DNA of 64,000 nt from Cladophialophora immunda (taxonomy: Eukaryota > Ascomycota > Eurotiomycetes > Chaetothyriales > Herpotrichiellaceae), in contig NW_015622544.1 of the NCBI RefSeq assembly GCF_000835495.1, positions 887,704-951,703 of the forward strand. Direction: 5' to 3'. This document shows, piece after piece, positions 10,134 through 22,379 of the stretch. The notes under the pieces were generated by a model, which was not told the DNA's origin, did no database searches, and saw only the letters and a list, made by a program, of their open reading frames with translations. Every line of letters begins with the position of its first letter. The first letter of the stretch is position 1. A program made the position numbers and the translations under genes.

Positions 10134-11131
10134 CTAAAGCTTCTGACCTCTGGCAAGGAACGGCCTCCTCTTCGCTTCCCCCCTAATCAGCACCTCGTCG
10201 TCCATCTTCACGACCGCAAAGGCCGTCAGTCCGGCGTTCGCGAAATAGCGCTTCAGCTCCTCCTCGCTGAACCCAGCGTGGGCCACTGTGTGCGCGACAC
10301 CCTGCTTCGCGGGATCCGGACTCTCCTCCATGGCGTGCGTGACAAAGTCGAGGATCAGAAAGACTCCGCCCGGCCGCAGCCGCTCCACCAGCCGTTGCGT
10401 GGCAAGCTGGATGTCTTGGAAATGGTGGAAGCCGAGGCCCACGGCCACGAGGTCGAAGTTGAAGAATTCGGGAGCCGAGAGGTGCGGCGGAGACGGGTCC
10501 TTGGGGTCAAGAAGGTTGCCGACGACGGCGCGGGCGGTCAGCGTCTCGTCGAGTCGGTCGTCCAGTCCGGCCGCTCCGTCCGCGGATGAAGAGGTGGTGA
10601 CAGTGCTGGGACGGTCGGGATTAAAACGCACGTTGTAGGCCTTGACCATGTTCTCGCTCAGGTCGATACCCACGTATTCCGTTGCACGAGCTCCGAGGGC
10701 ATGCGTGATGGTTCCTGGTCCACAGGCGTAGTCCAGGACGCGAACCTGTCGTTTAGAGTCGGATGCAGGTGATGGGGTCTCGAAGGTGGTTGAGGGGTCG
10801 ACGAAGTCCACGCCAATCCAGTTGACGTGCTGGTGAATGAACGCCGTCACCTTATTGAGGAGATCTCGTTGCCACGGTTCCGATGTGTATCGCGAGGCGA
10901 AGTCACTGTTGATCAAACGAGTCAGCTTTGCGTTGGTAGTGGAAGCTGTCCTGACAAGCAGGCTATATCACCTGGTGGCGAGGCTGTGCAAAATAGTGTA
11001 ACAATGCAGTTGACGTACTTCCAGTGTGTACGGTTTAGTTCAGTGAACGCCTCATTGTCCGGATGGTGGCTATGAGTTGCGCCATGGCCATGGGGTTGGT
11101 GGTGGTGATGATGGTGAGAGCCTTCGGCCAT
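10134..11131 (-). CDS. class I SAM-dependent methyltransferase with His-rich N terminus
   Basis: Two exons, 11131-11019 and 10905-10134, encode 294 residues. The intron (GTACGT...CAACAG, 113 bases) is placed by family alignment: splicing creates the ELNRTHWNDFASRY segment typical of these proteins. SAM-binding motif I is VLDYACGPGT (94-103), followed by YVGIDLSENMV (motif II acid) and the LVAVGLGFHHFQD and LRPGGVFLILDF segments of later motifs. The first 25 residues hold a run of six His and further His residues (HHHHHHQPHGHG, then THSHH), suggesting metal binding. Substrate unknown. It converges on TYW3 with 68 bases between the stops; both use SAM, but a functional link is only a possibility. 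Confidence 0.85.
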
Positions 11132-12048
11132 TGTAGCGATGAGCTCGACTTGCGAAGATCTGATAGAACGGGAGTCTAGAGTGGTAGAACGCTTGACGTT
11201 CGACAGTGCAGCGCTCCCACGACAACTTTATAGGACTAAAGTTGTTCAAAATGTATCCGATGGTGCAACAAAGCGCACAAGGCTGAGACTGAGATTGACC
11301 GGAGAGTTTCTCTGGTCACGGAGACATATCGGCGCCAAACCGTGAGTACGTCCCTGGTGAATGCACGTCGAAACTACTTGGGTCGATATGTGAATGACTT
11401 GCTAAGGGGGAACTGTTGTCCAAATTTCCAGGAAAAGGTACGAACTGGGCTCGGAAAGAGTTGGCAGCGTCAGGCACAGTGGTTGAACAGTGCTTAGGAT
11501 GTGGTCGCTGGATCAGGACATAAAAGTCGCCGAGGGACGTGCTCCAATCCTGTGGAATATCCTCTTCACAGGGCCGATGCTTGAGACGCTTGAAATCCTG
11601 CTGAGATGGGTCCAACCTTGAAGACTGCGGAGGTCGACGTACAAGACAATGGTGCGGATATTAAGCAGAGGGACAGACTGACCACTCCGCTCTCAGAAGG
11701 GGCGCATACCCAGGCAACCAGGCAGCCAGGTACGTCTTTCCACCTAAAGAAGGGTTCAAAGCTGGATTCGTTCTCAATTGGTCCGGTGTATCTCTCGGGA
11801 GGAGTCAGGCTTGGTGAGATGGGAACAGGCATCAACAACGACGAAACGCCCATCAAACAGTTCTAGAAACAAGCTCTGTAAATCCCTATGACGTCCATAA
11901 AGCTTCAAAGCGGGTCGCTGTTTCTATTCCTCCGCATTTCTTAGCTCTTTCAACGGGTTTCACTTTAACACATACAATCTCAAAAATTGCTGGAAAACTC
12001 GATAAAATGAAGCCGTCGACGATCATACAGTCTTGCGGCGACGTTCAC
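11132..12048. other. intergenic, no convincing gene
   Basis: About 920 bases between the leftward methyltransferase start and the tRNA gene. Opposing ORFs of 80-100 codons overlap at 11316-11866 without motifs or splice support. The part nearest 11131 should contain the methyltransferase promoter. Confidence 0.4.
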
Positions 12049-12138
12049 GCCTTTGTGGCGCAGTGGTAACGCGTCGCACTTGTACTGCTAAAATTGCAAT
12101 CAATGCGAAGATCACAAGTTCAATTCTTGTCGGAGGCA
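12049..12138 (+). tRNA. tRNA-Thr (anticodon TGT) with an 18-base intron
   Basis: A full cloverleaf can be drawn. The acceptor stem pairs GCCTTTG (12049-12055) with CGGAGGC (12131-12137) using two G-U pairs, and A12138 is the discriminator. The A box is TGGCGCAGTGG and the B-box region GTTCAATTC. The anticodon stem pairs TCGCA with TGCGA once the 18 bases 12085-12102 are removed; the loop is then C-T-TGT-A-A with anticodon 12081-12083, decoding ACA/ACG Thr codons. The intron begins directly 3' of base 37, the canonical position. The T stem is ACAAG/CTTGT. The D stem has one A-C mismatch. No CCA is encoded, as expected of a eukaryotic gene. A run of T follows. Confidence 0.85.
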
Positions 12139-12146
12139 TGTGAAGC

Positions 12147-12154
12147 TTTTTTTT
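12147..12154 (+). terminator. RNA polymerase III terminator of the tRNA gene
   Basis: A run of eight T begins eight bases after the tRNA discriminator base, the usual distance and form of a polymerase III terminator. Confidence 0.85.
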
Positions 12155-12344
12155 GTTCTTTTCTTTCGTAGTGAGTCTTCACCCGAGCTTTCAGACCATT
12201 CCTCTTTTTGCATTGACTCTAGCTCTAGGTCCGCCAAAGTGCCGATCTGTCTGTTCAACCGCAAAAGTAGAATACAATAAAGAACCCTCAGGAGAAAGGG
12301 GAGAAACCCCTGTAATACGATCTGACCCATACCTCGTAGACTTT

Positions 12345-12865
12345 ACTTAGCTCGGGCTCTAGATCTACTCGGTATATCTATGTACCTAAGATAAAGATCG
12401 ATAATACAACTAGATTATAAAGAAAAGAGTAGTAAGAGTAGGAGTAAGAAGTAAGAGAAACTAGTACCGGCGGATCTGGACCTAGTAATTTATAGATATA
12501 CGCCTTTCCGCGGAATATCGCTAAGTATACTCTTGTTAGGGATCCCTCCCAAACACAACAAACTGGCCAAGTAAGGGCTCCAAGGTCGCACAACATATAA
12601 GGGGGCATGCTACGCGCACCCTACTCAAACCCCCTTCCAGGCTTTAAGTCTCTGTACATAGGGCTAGAGCTATCAATACTAGGCGTCATCACTTCTATTA
12701 ACCTGCCTATCCATCGCTTCCCTTACAGATACGTGCCTAAAGCCGCGTAGATTCTCGGCCGCGAGAATATACGACACGAGGACTTCGTCGCTAGCCGATC
12801 TAGCCCGGTACTAGGCGATTATTAGCGCGTTATAGAGGGAGAGCACACCTCACGGGTATTGGGGC
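12345..12865. mobile_element. TpA-rich, TpG/CpA-poor tract, probable RIP-mutated transposon remnant
   Basis: The base composition changes sharply after the tRNA gene. The tract is full of TA and CTAG steps, while TG and CA steps are nearly absent over long stretches (for example 12737-12840 has almost none), yet CG steps are retained. This is the pattern left by repeat-induced point mutation acting on CpA. No intact ORF or terminal repeat can be seen, so the type of element cannot be told. The tract ends near the leader of the DUF2461 gene. Position directly beside a tRNA gene is a common insertion site for fungal retroelements, but that is only suggestive here. Confidence 0.55.
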
Positions 12866-13024
12866 TAAATCTATCTAGTCCGATAGAGGGACCGACAACG
12901 GAGAGTTGGGTTTGTGATGGTGATGTGGTCTTGAGGAGCGAATCTTGTCTTGGATAGTTGTACTGGCACATCAGTCTTTTCCCCTTTGCCGGATCTCCTT
13001 GGTCTGCCCAAATCCCACCCAACA

Positions 13025-15670
13025 ATGCCGGCTCGGAAATCAGGGGCATCGAAAAGGGCAACTCCCGCCTCCCGAAAATCCCACAAGCGTCAATTATCCC
13101 AAGTCACTCCATTGGCGTCGCCTGGGAGCAGGACTTCGAAGAGGTTGAAGGAGTCTGCCGAGAAGGGTCAAAGTCGCGGCAAGGCCACTCCCACGAAAAG
13201 CAAGTACTTTCAGGAGCCAGACAGCGAGGATGACGACGACCTGGACACCATGGAGGACGAGGACGAGGACGAAGAGTCGGGCTATGAAGACCACGACGCA
13301 TCCGGAACAGATCAGCCCTCGACCGAGGAGCCTGACACAGAAGACGACGACGACGACGACGACGACGACGACTCTGACGAGCAGACCAAAAGGAAGAGAA
13401 AGCCGGTGAGCAAGAATAGGAGTGGCATCGTCGGCGGCGTCCAGGCCGTGGCCAATGCGGTGCTGGAAAAGGGCAAAGAACTCTGGAGACCCGGAGTGAA
13501 GACGGGCTTGGGACCGGGCAAGCAGGTCTTCATCGAGAAACCCAAACCCAGAGGTGATGGAGGCATCAAGTATGTTGCTGAGAAGATCCATCCGAATACA
13601 ATGGCTTTCTTGAAAGATTTGAAGGCGAACAATGACAGAGAATGGCTGAAGAGTAGGTCGTCCCGTTGCTCGGTGCTTCTTGCGCTGTTTCTGGCACTAT
13701 ACCAGTGCGCGTGCACAGATCCAACCTCACCAATACTGACATCGAGTTGTACAGTGCACGAAGTTGACTACAGAGTCTCTTGGAAGGACTGGGAAGGTTT
13801 TGTAGAAACCTTGACCGAGAGGATTACAGAGATTGATGAAACCATCCCTGAGTTGCCGCCAAAGGACCTGGTTCGTGCAGAGAGCAAGGCATTTTGCTAT
13901 TCCTCACTCTAACCCATCTGATATCAGGTCTTCAGAATCTATCGAGACATCCGATTCTCTTCTGATCCCACTCCTTACAAAGTATGTTCTCCTCCGACCC
14001 GCTTCTGAGGTACAATATCCACGTTACTGACTCTTTCCCAAGCCTCACTTCGCTGCTGCATGGTAAAGGCTTCCGGTTGTCTGCATCTGTGTCTTGTGTT
14101 GACCGCCATCAGGTCTCGAACGGGCCGTAAAGGACCGTATGCATGTTACTATGTACAAATTCAGCCTGGAGGCAGAAGTTTCGTTGGTATGACACACCCC
14201 CATTGTCAAACCGTCCACAAAACACTCAACGTGACAGGTTCTGGTTTGTGGATGCCAGAGTCCCAACCACTGGCCCTCCTGAGAGCGAATATCGACCGCA
14301 AACCGACGAAACTGAGAAGGGTCCTCTCGGAGACTCAATTGCGGAAAGAGGTTTTGGGTATCGCGTCGAACGACGAGAAGAAGGCCATCAAGGCCTTTGC
14401 CGACCAGAACAAGGAAAATGCGCTGAAGACAAAGCCGAAGGTATGTTTTTCATCTTGTTTTTGTATAAAATGCGCCCGTGCACACACGAGAAAGGGGGGA
14501 CAGCGACTCGTGAGGGTCTGCTCAACCGCTGCTCCCAAGTTAGCGACATCAAAGACCTGCATGCAAAGTAATACCATGGTAAACCCTGCGAAGATGAAAG
14601 CACAGACGTGCTTGAGCGACGAAATTGTAGACTGGAGGTACCTGCTTGAGCCGCCGTTCATCGACTCAACATCACAGTCTGCTTGACGCGTCTGCAGCAT
14701 CCCTGGATGCCCCCTGAGGCCACGGCTCGCATTCTCGACCGCAGTCAATGCATGCAGCTAGGGCTAAACACGCTGGCCAGGGGCCTGAGGATGCAGCCTC
14801 CGGGACCCTCGCGCAGCTGAGGCCAGTGATGCATGTGCGCACAATCTTAACAAATGAACATGCGTTGCGGTCGCAATTTGAGCCCAAAAGAACTAAAGAT
14901 GGGAGCTGCCGGGCTTCTGGAGCGGAAGGGCCTACAATTGCCCCTCCTGGCAACCATATTTCCCGGGTCCTTCCATGTTGGCGGCAGGGTGCGCGCAATT
15001 CTCATCACCACTGCAGCCACCCTCGCTGCCCAAGGAGTCACTCCTGCATGGGCTGCAGCTGGAGTCCCAAGTGTCGGTGCTGAACATTGCATGATCTAGA
15101 CTGGGCTGACGCTTTGTCTTGACAGGGCTACGAAGCAGACAACCCAAATATCGAACTCCTTCGGCTGCGAAATTTCACCCTAGGGAAGAGAATCCCAGAC
15201 GAAAAGGTGATGGGGGAGCAGGGACTGCAGACCATCATCGAGTTAATTCGCGTCATGGTACCTTTTGTGAGTCCACCTCTTTGCCTCCCATTCGTGCGCG
15301 TCGTGAACCTGGGCTGCCTGCGGGATGCTACTCATGAGGAAATTCTGCCACGACTGGCACTGCGACTGGACAGGGCTTCTGCGTAGACTTTGCAATTGTT
15401 TGGGTGCCCAATCATACGTCAATCACCTCCGGCTCAAGACAATCAACAGGCATGGCGAGATGCCCGGGCCGCCGTGAGCCCAGGCGGTACCTACATGGTC
15501 TTGCGCTGCTCCCCACCTGAGCCGTTGGGCACAAACTCTGAGTTTCTTTGACCAGAACACCTACAGAGAGAGATCTTTTTGCTGACTTTCGGCACAAATA
15601 GGTCACATACCTCAATAGTGTCGTAATGCCAGACGATGACGAATCTAGCAACGATGAGGCAACTGAGTGA
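13025..15670 (+). CDS. DUF2461/TIGR02453 family protein, eight exons
   Basis: Exons rebuilt as 13025-13652, 13755-13870, 13928-13981, 14043-14062, 14113-14186, 14238-14440, 15126-15266 and 15602-15670; the frame closes to 434 residues. The N-terminal 170 residues are disordered: basic, nuclear-signal-like stretches and a long Asp/Glu run. The DUF2461 domain then follows from about residue 187 (HPNTMAFLKDLKANNDREWL) through RIYRDIRFSSDPTPYKPHFAAAWSR, GPYACYYVQIQPGG, SGLWMP and a C-terminal PFVTYLNS. These blocks match the family of unknown function found in bacteria and fungi. The acidic/basic N terminus suggests a nuclear protein, by inference. Introns 1-5 are about 50-100 bases, but the last two are 685 and 335 bases, unusually long for this genome. 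Placement of exon 7 and 8 rests on family match and frame agreement. Confidence 0.85.
13339..13377 (+). repeat. GAC triplet run coding for poly-Asp
   Basis: Roughly ten consecutive GAC codons lie in the acidic region of the DUF2461 gene and encode an uninterrupted Asp run. Triplet runs of this kind are prone to length variation. Confidence 0.85.
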
Positions 15671-18600
15671 GGAGGCAGTAGGATGGAGGTTGATCATGCG
15701 AATCCTCGCCACATTCTTTCGGACAAAGGTTTGTGGTGGAGGCAAGGACTTGGGAGTCCGCGGCCTTTGTGTGAATTGTAGAGTGGCTCATGCATGGACA
15801 CAACTCTGAAGAAGTTCAACGCCCTGTAACATCTGATCACTTGCCTTTTGCTCCATCCAGAATTCCTCTGTGACATTCAGGTCTCTCACCAGGAATGAGC
15901 AGCACAACCAATAGCGGAATGATGGATGTTCGTAGCCGCCCAGTGCCTCGAGGGCCAATATCATTGGGCAGCGACATCCTCCACGCCTGTTTCTATACGG
16001 CAGTGGTCGCATCTGGACTGCTGTCGCCTCGGGTCAAATGGTGACATTGTTGTGGTAGCAGAAGCCCACAAAGGGCAGCTTGCCCCGTACGCTGGAGTAA
16101 AACGTGGTGGTGGCGGTCACTCTGACGTGGCAAGGGAGTGACTGGGGACTTGGGTCTTCGAGTATTAGTTCGATGCTTTCCGTATCGGACTTGGTGGCTA
16201 TTGTGCTGTCTCAGGTCTTCAGCTGAGCAGTCCACTTTTTGCCTGTGGGCGCGGCCAGTCATGGCTGGACAGAGCGGGGACCGGTGACGGGGGGCGTTGG
16301 GCCAGATCAAGCATGAGAGGACAAATTGCTGCTGGCTCCCCTGGACAGAAGATGGAGTGGTGGGTGAGTAGTGGGAGTAATTTTCTGACTGTCAGGAGGA
16401 GAAATGGCGGTGGGCTGGTCGAGAGGTGGACCAGGCGTACCAGTCGCAGGCGAGCGACTCCATCTCTTTTCCGCCGTGTCAAGAGCCGAGCCGCTGCGTC
16501 AAACCAAAGTCATGTGAAGGGCTTCGGGCGTCGCAAATGTCCAGCTGTCAGACCGAACGCGAGACCATTCGAACGAATACCAGACGGGTACAGGACGGAT
16601 ACAGAACGTACCAAGACCCTCCAGCAAAACCTTCCAGCCTCTCGACTCTGGCTTCGAGCCTGCGCACCAGGTACTTCCCCAACTCGAATGACCGCCGACT
16701 TCCCACCCTCGGCCAGCGAGATCAATATTGGTGACTTTTCGGATGGACTGACAAGATTCCGGTCTTCTCACTCACTCAATCGTCTCTTTTCATGCAGTTG
16801 TCCAAAGCTTACGCATGAATTTCAGGAAGGATGTCCATCCACTTGCCACATCGTTCCGAGGGGAGCCCGTAGGCGAAAAGAGCAAAAGAATACCAGTGAC
16901 ACCCCCAACAAGGACAAGAGAAGGGAACGAAAAGGAAATTAACCGCACCAGGCCGGGGTGGTCGACTTCTTTACGTGGGACGATCAGGGCTTGACCGCCC
17001 GGGGCCCTCATCGAGCCATCGACGGGTCAGGCGGGCAGACGCATGAAGTTGCTTGCAATCTGGTTTGCCTACGCTGCTGGCACGATGGCAGGGTTGAAGG
17101 CGGCCCGTCTGCGAATGCGTTCCGATTGCTCGGCTACGCCAACTCCTCGCTCTACCCTTGCAGGCGTGCGTGTCTCCTGCATCCTCCATTCGCTTCCAGC
17201 ACGTCGGTTGCACCACCGAGGGAGCGCCCGCAGCTCTTGCAGGGCGATTCATCCAACCTTGGGGACCCGGGACCGTCCAAAGGCGCCAGCAAGCTCTCAT
17301 CGGGACCAACCCCCGTTGATCGACCACTGGTGCATAGCAGAGAAACTACCGAGTACTTTCTTACTGAGTTTTTCACTTGTTGTCCTGCTCGGCCGCACGC
17401 CAGGCATTCCTTGTTTTGCTGGGCAGGTTGGTCCTCGACACCGTTCGAGTCTGGACCCATTCACCTTGGTGGGGACTGTCGCTCTTCGTGGCACCGTCTC
17501 GCTGGCTGGAAGCCAGTCAGTTCAGCTGTAGCCTTCAAAAGCGAAGGTCCCGTCCAAACCTCCGAGGGACAATATCGTGACCTCTATCCGGAGTGTCCCT
17601 CTACCTCCTGCGTGATCTCTTCGGTACGACAAGCAGATCATCAATCCTCTCCAATAAACTAATCTTTTTGCTTCGATAATGGCATTTCGATATCGTGGGA
17701 CTTGCCAGGTTCGAGTACTGGAAGATTTATTTGATCTTGTCTCAAACTAAAAGCGACTCTCAGGGTGATGGACTTGAGGTGAGACCAGCTCGACGCATGC
17801 ATAGTCTTCAGGTACGCCGGCACCCTGCCGTCGACCCAGCAGTCCAAATGGAGAATTTGTTTGCAGAGAGATAAGCAAAGCTGCGGCGTCGATCCGAAAC
17901 ATTGCATGATCTGTCGCAGAGGAGGGAAAATTGGGAGGCTTTTCAGCAAGGGCGGGCCCTAGGGCAGAGCCGAGCCTGGTGGCCTTCGCCTTCGCCCTTG
18001 GGCCTTGAGACGCCCCCTGTCGCGTTTCGATTTTACTCGGTATTGTGCGCCCTCCGTGCCGCTCCAGCGCTTTCCTTCCGCGCTCACCGGCCACCAATCT
18101 TGGACGCTAATGCTGTTTATCTGGAATTTGGATCTACTCTCCACCGGCCTGCTTCATGACCTGGGGAAGCCTAGTTCGCCAACGGTCTCTCTTTTGGTGC
18201 TACGTCACCGCATAGTCTGTCGCACTATTCCAACAGCGTCATGCACGCATGGAAAAGAATTGAACTTGCTGGACTTTGCTTTCAGGGCTTCGCTAAGTCA
18301 GAAGCGAGGTCAGCAGCGACACACGGATCCCCGGGCTTACCCTCTGCAGCTCAACCGGTGTAGCCTTGGTCCCCAGTATCGAATGATGAGTCGTAACTGG
18401 ACCAGTAGGTCGCAGGATGCTGGACTCTTCATTCGCCCTTGCCTTAAGCACCACCACCACTAGGGTTACGCTCGCTATACTATTGCGATGGAGGGAGCCC
18501 GTCGAGCGCACAATGGAGGCCAGAAGGTGAGGAGGGTCCGGACCATTACGGCAAGGGAGCAGGCACACAACGACACATTGCTAGATCAACCACTTAGCAT

Positions 18601-21600
18601 ATACCCAACGAGTCCCTAGTCATGCATCATGCAGCAATACACAGCCTGGACAAGGTCAGATGATCAGATGACAGGAAGCTGCGTGATTTAGTTGCTGCCC
18701 ACAAATCCTCCGTCAAGATATTTTTGAATATGGCTGGGAGACTCAAGCGGCGGGTAGCGCCGTCAATCACACCGCTTTATTGGAGAAGAATCGAGATGCA
18801 CTCTCAGGCCCGTCTGGTATGGTCCTTTACTCTAGCCGTAATGGCACGCCGGGTACCTCCCAAGTTTAGTCTGGGCAAACCGAAGGGCCAAACCAGATAC
18901 ACGTTGATAGTTTAAGAATCCCGTCACGGATTTGGTGTCACCCGAGAACCCCTTGGAGCAAACATTGGACGGGGCAAGGCAGCGGAAAGCAGCCAACCGG
19001 ACGAGACTCGACTAGGATCGGAGGGTGATGCAAATCCCCAAAGATGCATGCTTTGGGGTGTTGTCATATTCTACCCGTTGACTTTAATGTTGCACAGCAG
19101 GCGGCATCTTCGATGCCTTCCACAGTGCGCATGCTAGACGAAAGTTTGTCGCCGCAGTTGGAATCCTTTTCCTCAGATCCTCCAACCTCAACCGAATCCC
19201 CAAAGTCGAGGGTTTTTCTCAGGCCTGTGGTACGTACCTAGGTACCCAAGGAATCTCGTCCTCTGTTGGGCGGTCAAGGACCTAGAACTCCGAGCACGCA
19301 CTCGCACACAGCTAAGGTTTGCTCCTAGCCCCTACAAATGGACGGACTATGGGGGTTTGGATATATTTCTTCTGAGAATGGGGAGCGTTGGGTGATACGG
19401 GAGAGTCCGTCACAACCCCGTACGATACTAGCCGATACGTCAAACGAAGTTGTCCGGGACAAGGCCAGTACCGTCTTCTCAGCAGGTCGGCTGGCCGCTC
19501 CCAGGGAAAGGGGATGTGCATCGTGCATGGGGCTGGCACTGCACTTACGCCTGCATCGACGGCGCCTAGCATAGGCGTGCTCTAGTCTCCCTTAACTTCC
19601 CTTCTGCATTGCATGATGCTGCATGCTTCCTGGAGGGGCCGCTCCTCGAATTACGAAAATCTAGGGTTGAAAGGGTGCTGTCCGCCTGGCCATGTATGGT
19701 CCGTCGCCTGGTATTAGGGCCTTGTCCAACACACGAAGCCACGAGTCAGCGTCTGCTGGAATGCTGGTCCAGCAAGGATTGTAGCAGACCGGGTTCAACT
19801 CTGATTGCAAAAAGGGAGACGGGAGCTTCTGCAGCGATTCGCAGCCGGGGCAAAGCTTTGTCTCGTTCCAGCATCAGCATCAAGGCGAGAAGCAACGGCC
19901 CGATCGACAGATAAGAGGGTTCGATAGACCTGGTCCGTCGAAAGATTAGAACATCGATCTTCCACTTTTCTGTTACATCCAGAGTCCTTTTCCCAGGCTC
20001 TTTGTTTCTTTGTATGGAGGTGCTTCTCCTGGGCTCCATATCCCTCTGACCACAAATATCAACCGGAGGACCACCACCACCCCCCTCCCCCCTCCACACC
20101 CAGACCTCGTATTCACGCCCTTACTGTCTCCCGGCTGCTGATCCGCACACGAACCCATCTGACGCAGCACCCAGCTTTGCTCACCCACACCTCGTTGTCT
20201 TCCCTTTGAGTCTGGAGTGGCCTTTGTCGAGGGCTTGCCTTTGCCAGCTCGCACGGCGTCAAACGGTAATTGTCGGGTTTTGCGCATGTTTTTCCCCTCC
20301 CAGGGAACCATCCTCTCCACAAAAAGAATTTCACATCACGAGTCGAACCTTTTTCGACCTGCGGCGAACGACTCGGATTACTACAACCTCCACAACCCAA
20401 GGGCCACCCAGGATTTACAGTTTGGTGGCCACGCGCAGCAAGTCATCCAAAAGAACTCATGCGAACCAATCGAGCCATCTAATCGATTGTTGTATTGCAA
20501 GCTCTCGGATGCCCCTCAGCCACGAGTCTGAGACTAGCGAGTGAGTCGAGTGATCACAGCGGCCAATTATTCATCGCGGCTGGTTGCGGCAACCCTATCC
20601 CTGCCCTGAAATCCCTCCCATCCCACCAACGCCTGGGAACCTCTCAAGAACTTACTCACCCCCAAGAGAGGGGACCCCGTCGCTGGATCCCAGCGAGAGG
20701 CACGTACCTAGCGGCGTCACCATCGCACTTGGTCACGGCGGAGGTCATCCTTAGCCTGACGCATCTGGCATATGTTGACGGGGTCGACGGAACAGCCCTC
20801 CCATCTCCAGCGAACGAGACCAAGGTTACAGGCTTTCCCGGCCCTTCCTGCCCTTCCTGCCCTTTTTTCCCCTCTGTTCTGACAAGCTGACTGGCATTTG
20901 GCCTCGCTTGGCTCCCAACTTTCCACGGCTGTGACTTGCGGAACCAGCCTCTGGTCAGGGTATTCTGGGAGTCCATCTCTTCCTCCCTCCTCTTTTTTTT
21001 TTTGCCGCCCGCATCTGCATCTGTCCCCGTCCGCACCATTGCGCTCGCCATCATCCGAGGAGTGGAGCCTGCATTGGCGGCCGGTGACGAGCGCTGCAGA
21101 ACATCGAGGGGGCGTTCGTCTTATTCGACTTCCAGCTGCGACTGGCTGACGCTCTGTCCAATAAAGACCGACAAGGGCTTGATATCTTGTGGAACATTCG
21201 GATCGAACTCGCCGTAACGCACAAACTGCAACCCTCCCCCAAGCGTGCCTTTGCTGCAACAAATCCTGCAGAACAGATTTCATTTATCTCGGATCAGTGC
21301 TAGTAGGTTGCTGTCAAGCTTGCTAGCGAGAGCCGATCGATTTGGTGACGGCGAGGCCAACACAATATTCAGGCGGACGTTACTCACCCCATCCCACTCC
21401 ACCTAGAGCGCTAATAGCCGTGTGTGCAACAAAGCAAGGAGAGAGGGGAGGGGCAAAGCAGCAAGGCATCCCGAAAGGTGTAACCCCGCCATACGCAGGA
21501 CGCCCGTCACCTGGAAGTTGACAGGTCACACCAGCAGGAAGGGAGGTTTCCGTCTTTGTCTCTTTTCGGCCTGGCAAGCCCACCTTGGACTGCATTTTTG

Positions 21601-22379
21601 CAAGGTATATTTCAGTCCCTCCACAAGCACCGAGACCAGTGGCCGGAGTTCCCCTTGCAGCAGTTTGCAGCAACTTTTAACCTTCAACTCTCGACATCAC
21701 CTACGGATCTATCTTGGACAAAGTCCGCCCAAAAACCACTGGGAACTGGCGGGGAAGCCCTCAGCTCCCAAGGTTGCGCACCCAGCACACACCCACTCCC
21801 GCATCCAACCAGCGATTTCCGTCAGGCAGCCGAACAGGCCGAGCCACAAGGCACTTGCCGAGCACCAGGTCAGGTTCCCAAAACTGCGGGAGGGCCAGGA
21901 GGCTCGGATTACGAGCAGCGGCGCTACTTGTCACTACCCACGCCGACCATTTTTTTGAAAAGGTGGCAGCAGACCCAGCCCAAGGATCGTGAGAGGACCA
22001 CGGGCCACCCACCCACCCCAAAGCCTAACTAGCCGGGCTCCATCCCAAGGAACCCCACCTGGCGCCTGGCAGCTGATGATCCCTGTCCTGGAGCGCTAGT
22101 AGCCTCAATACCGCTTCTCCGGACCGCCTCCTTGGGTCATTCCCTTAGTGCCCTTTGGCCTTGGGGTGCCCTTTAGGGGCTTCCAGAAAATCGACAGGCA
22201 GCGCCCACCAGGCCTACATACATTTACCTTGGCTGCTCTCCCGCCCGAAGCCCTAGTTCCCATCCCAAAATCTCTCCCTCCTTCGGTTGTGCCTGCAGCG
22301 GTCGAGAGCCTATAGCGCCGGCTTGCCACTCTGTTCCAAGCAGCCCTTGGAGCCCTTGGGACACCACTCTCCACCCCCA
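15671..22379. other. gene-free stretch of about 6.7 kb
   Basis: Both strands were read for motifs, splice chains and RNA genes. ORFs up to about 235 codons exist (for example rightward 16313-16942 and 16958-17662, leftward 20717-21283), but they have Arg/Ser/Pro-heavy composition, overlapping rivals on the other strand and no family resemblance. No tRNA or 5S gene was found. GC content looks like the rest of the window and there is no RIP-like signature, so this does not look like a dead transposon. It probably contains upstream regulatory DNA or long untranslated/noncoding transcripts for the Zn2Cys6 gene at 23023. Confidence 0.4.

Noticed and set aside
16313..17662. Two rightward ORFs of 209 and 234 codons
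   Set aside because: Arg/Ser/Cys-heavy composition, no splice logic, no domain; treated as chance ORFs of the gene-free stretch.
15079..17915. Shared 15-base string aacattgcatgatct at about 15083 and 17899
   Set aside because: A few 15-base matches are expected by chance in 64 kb; no flanking similarity.
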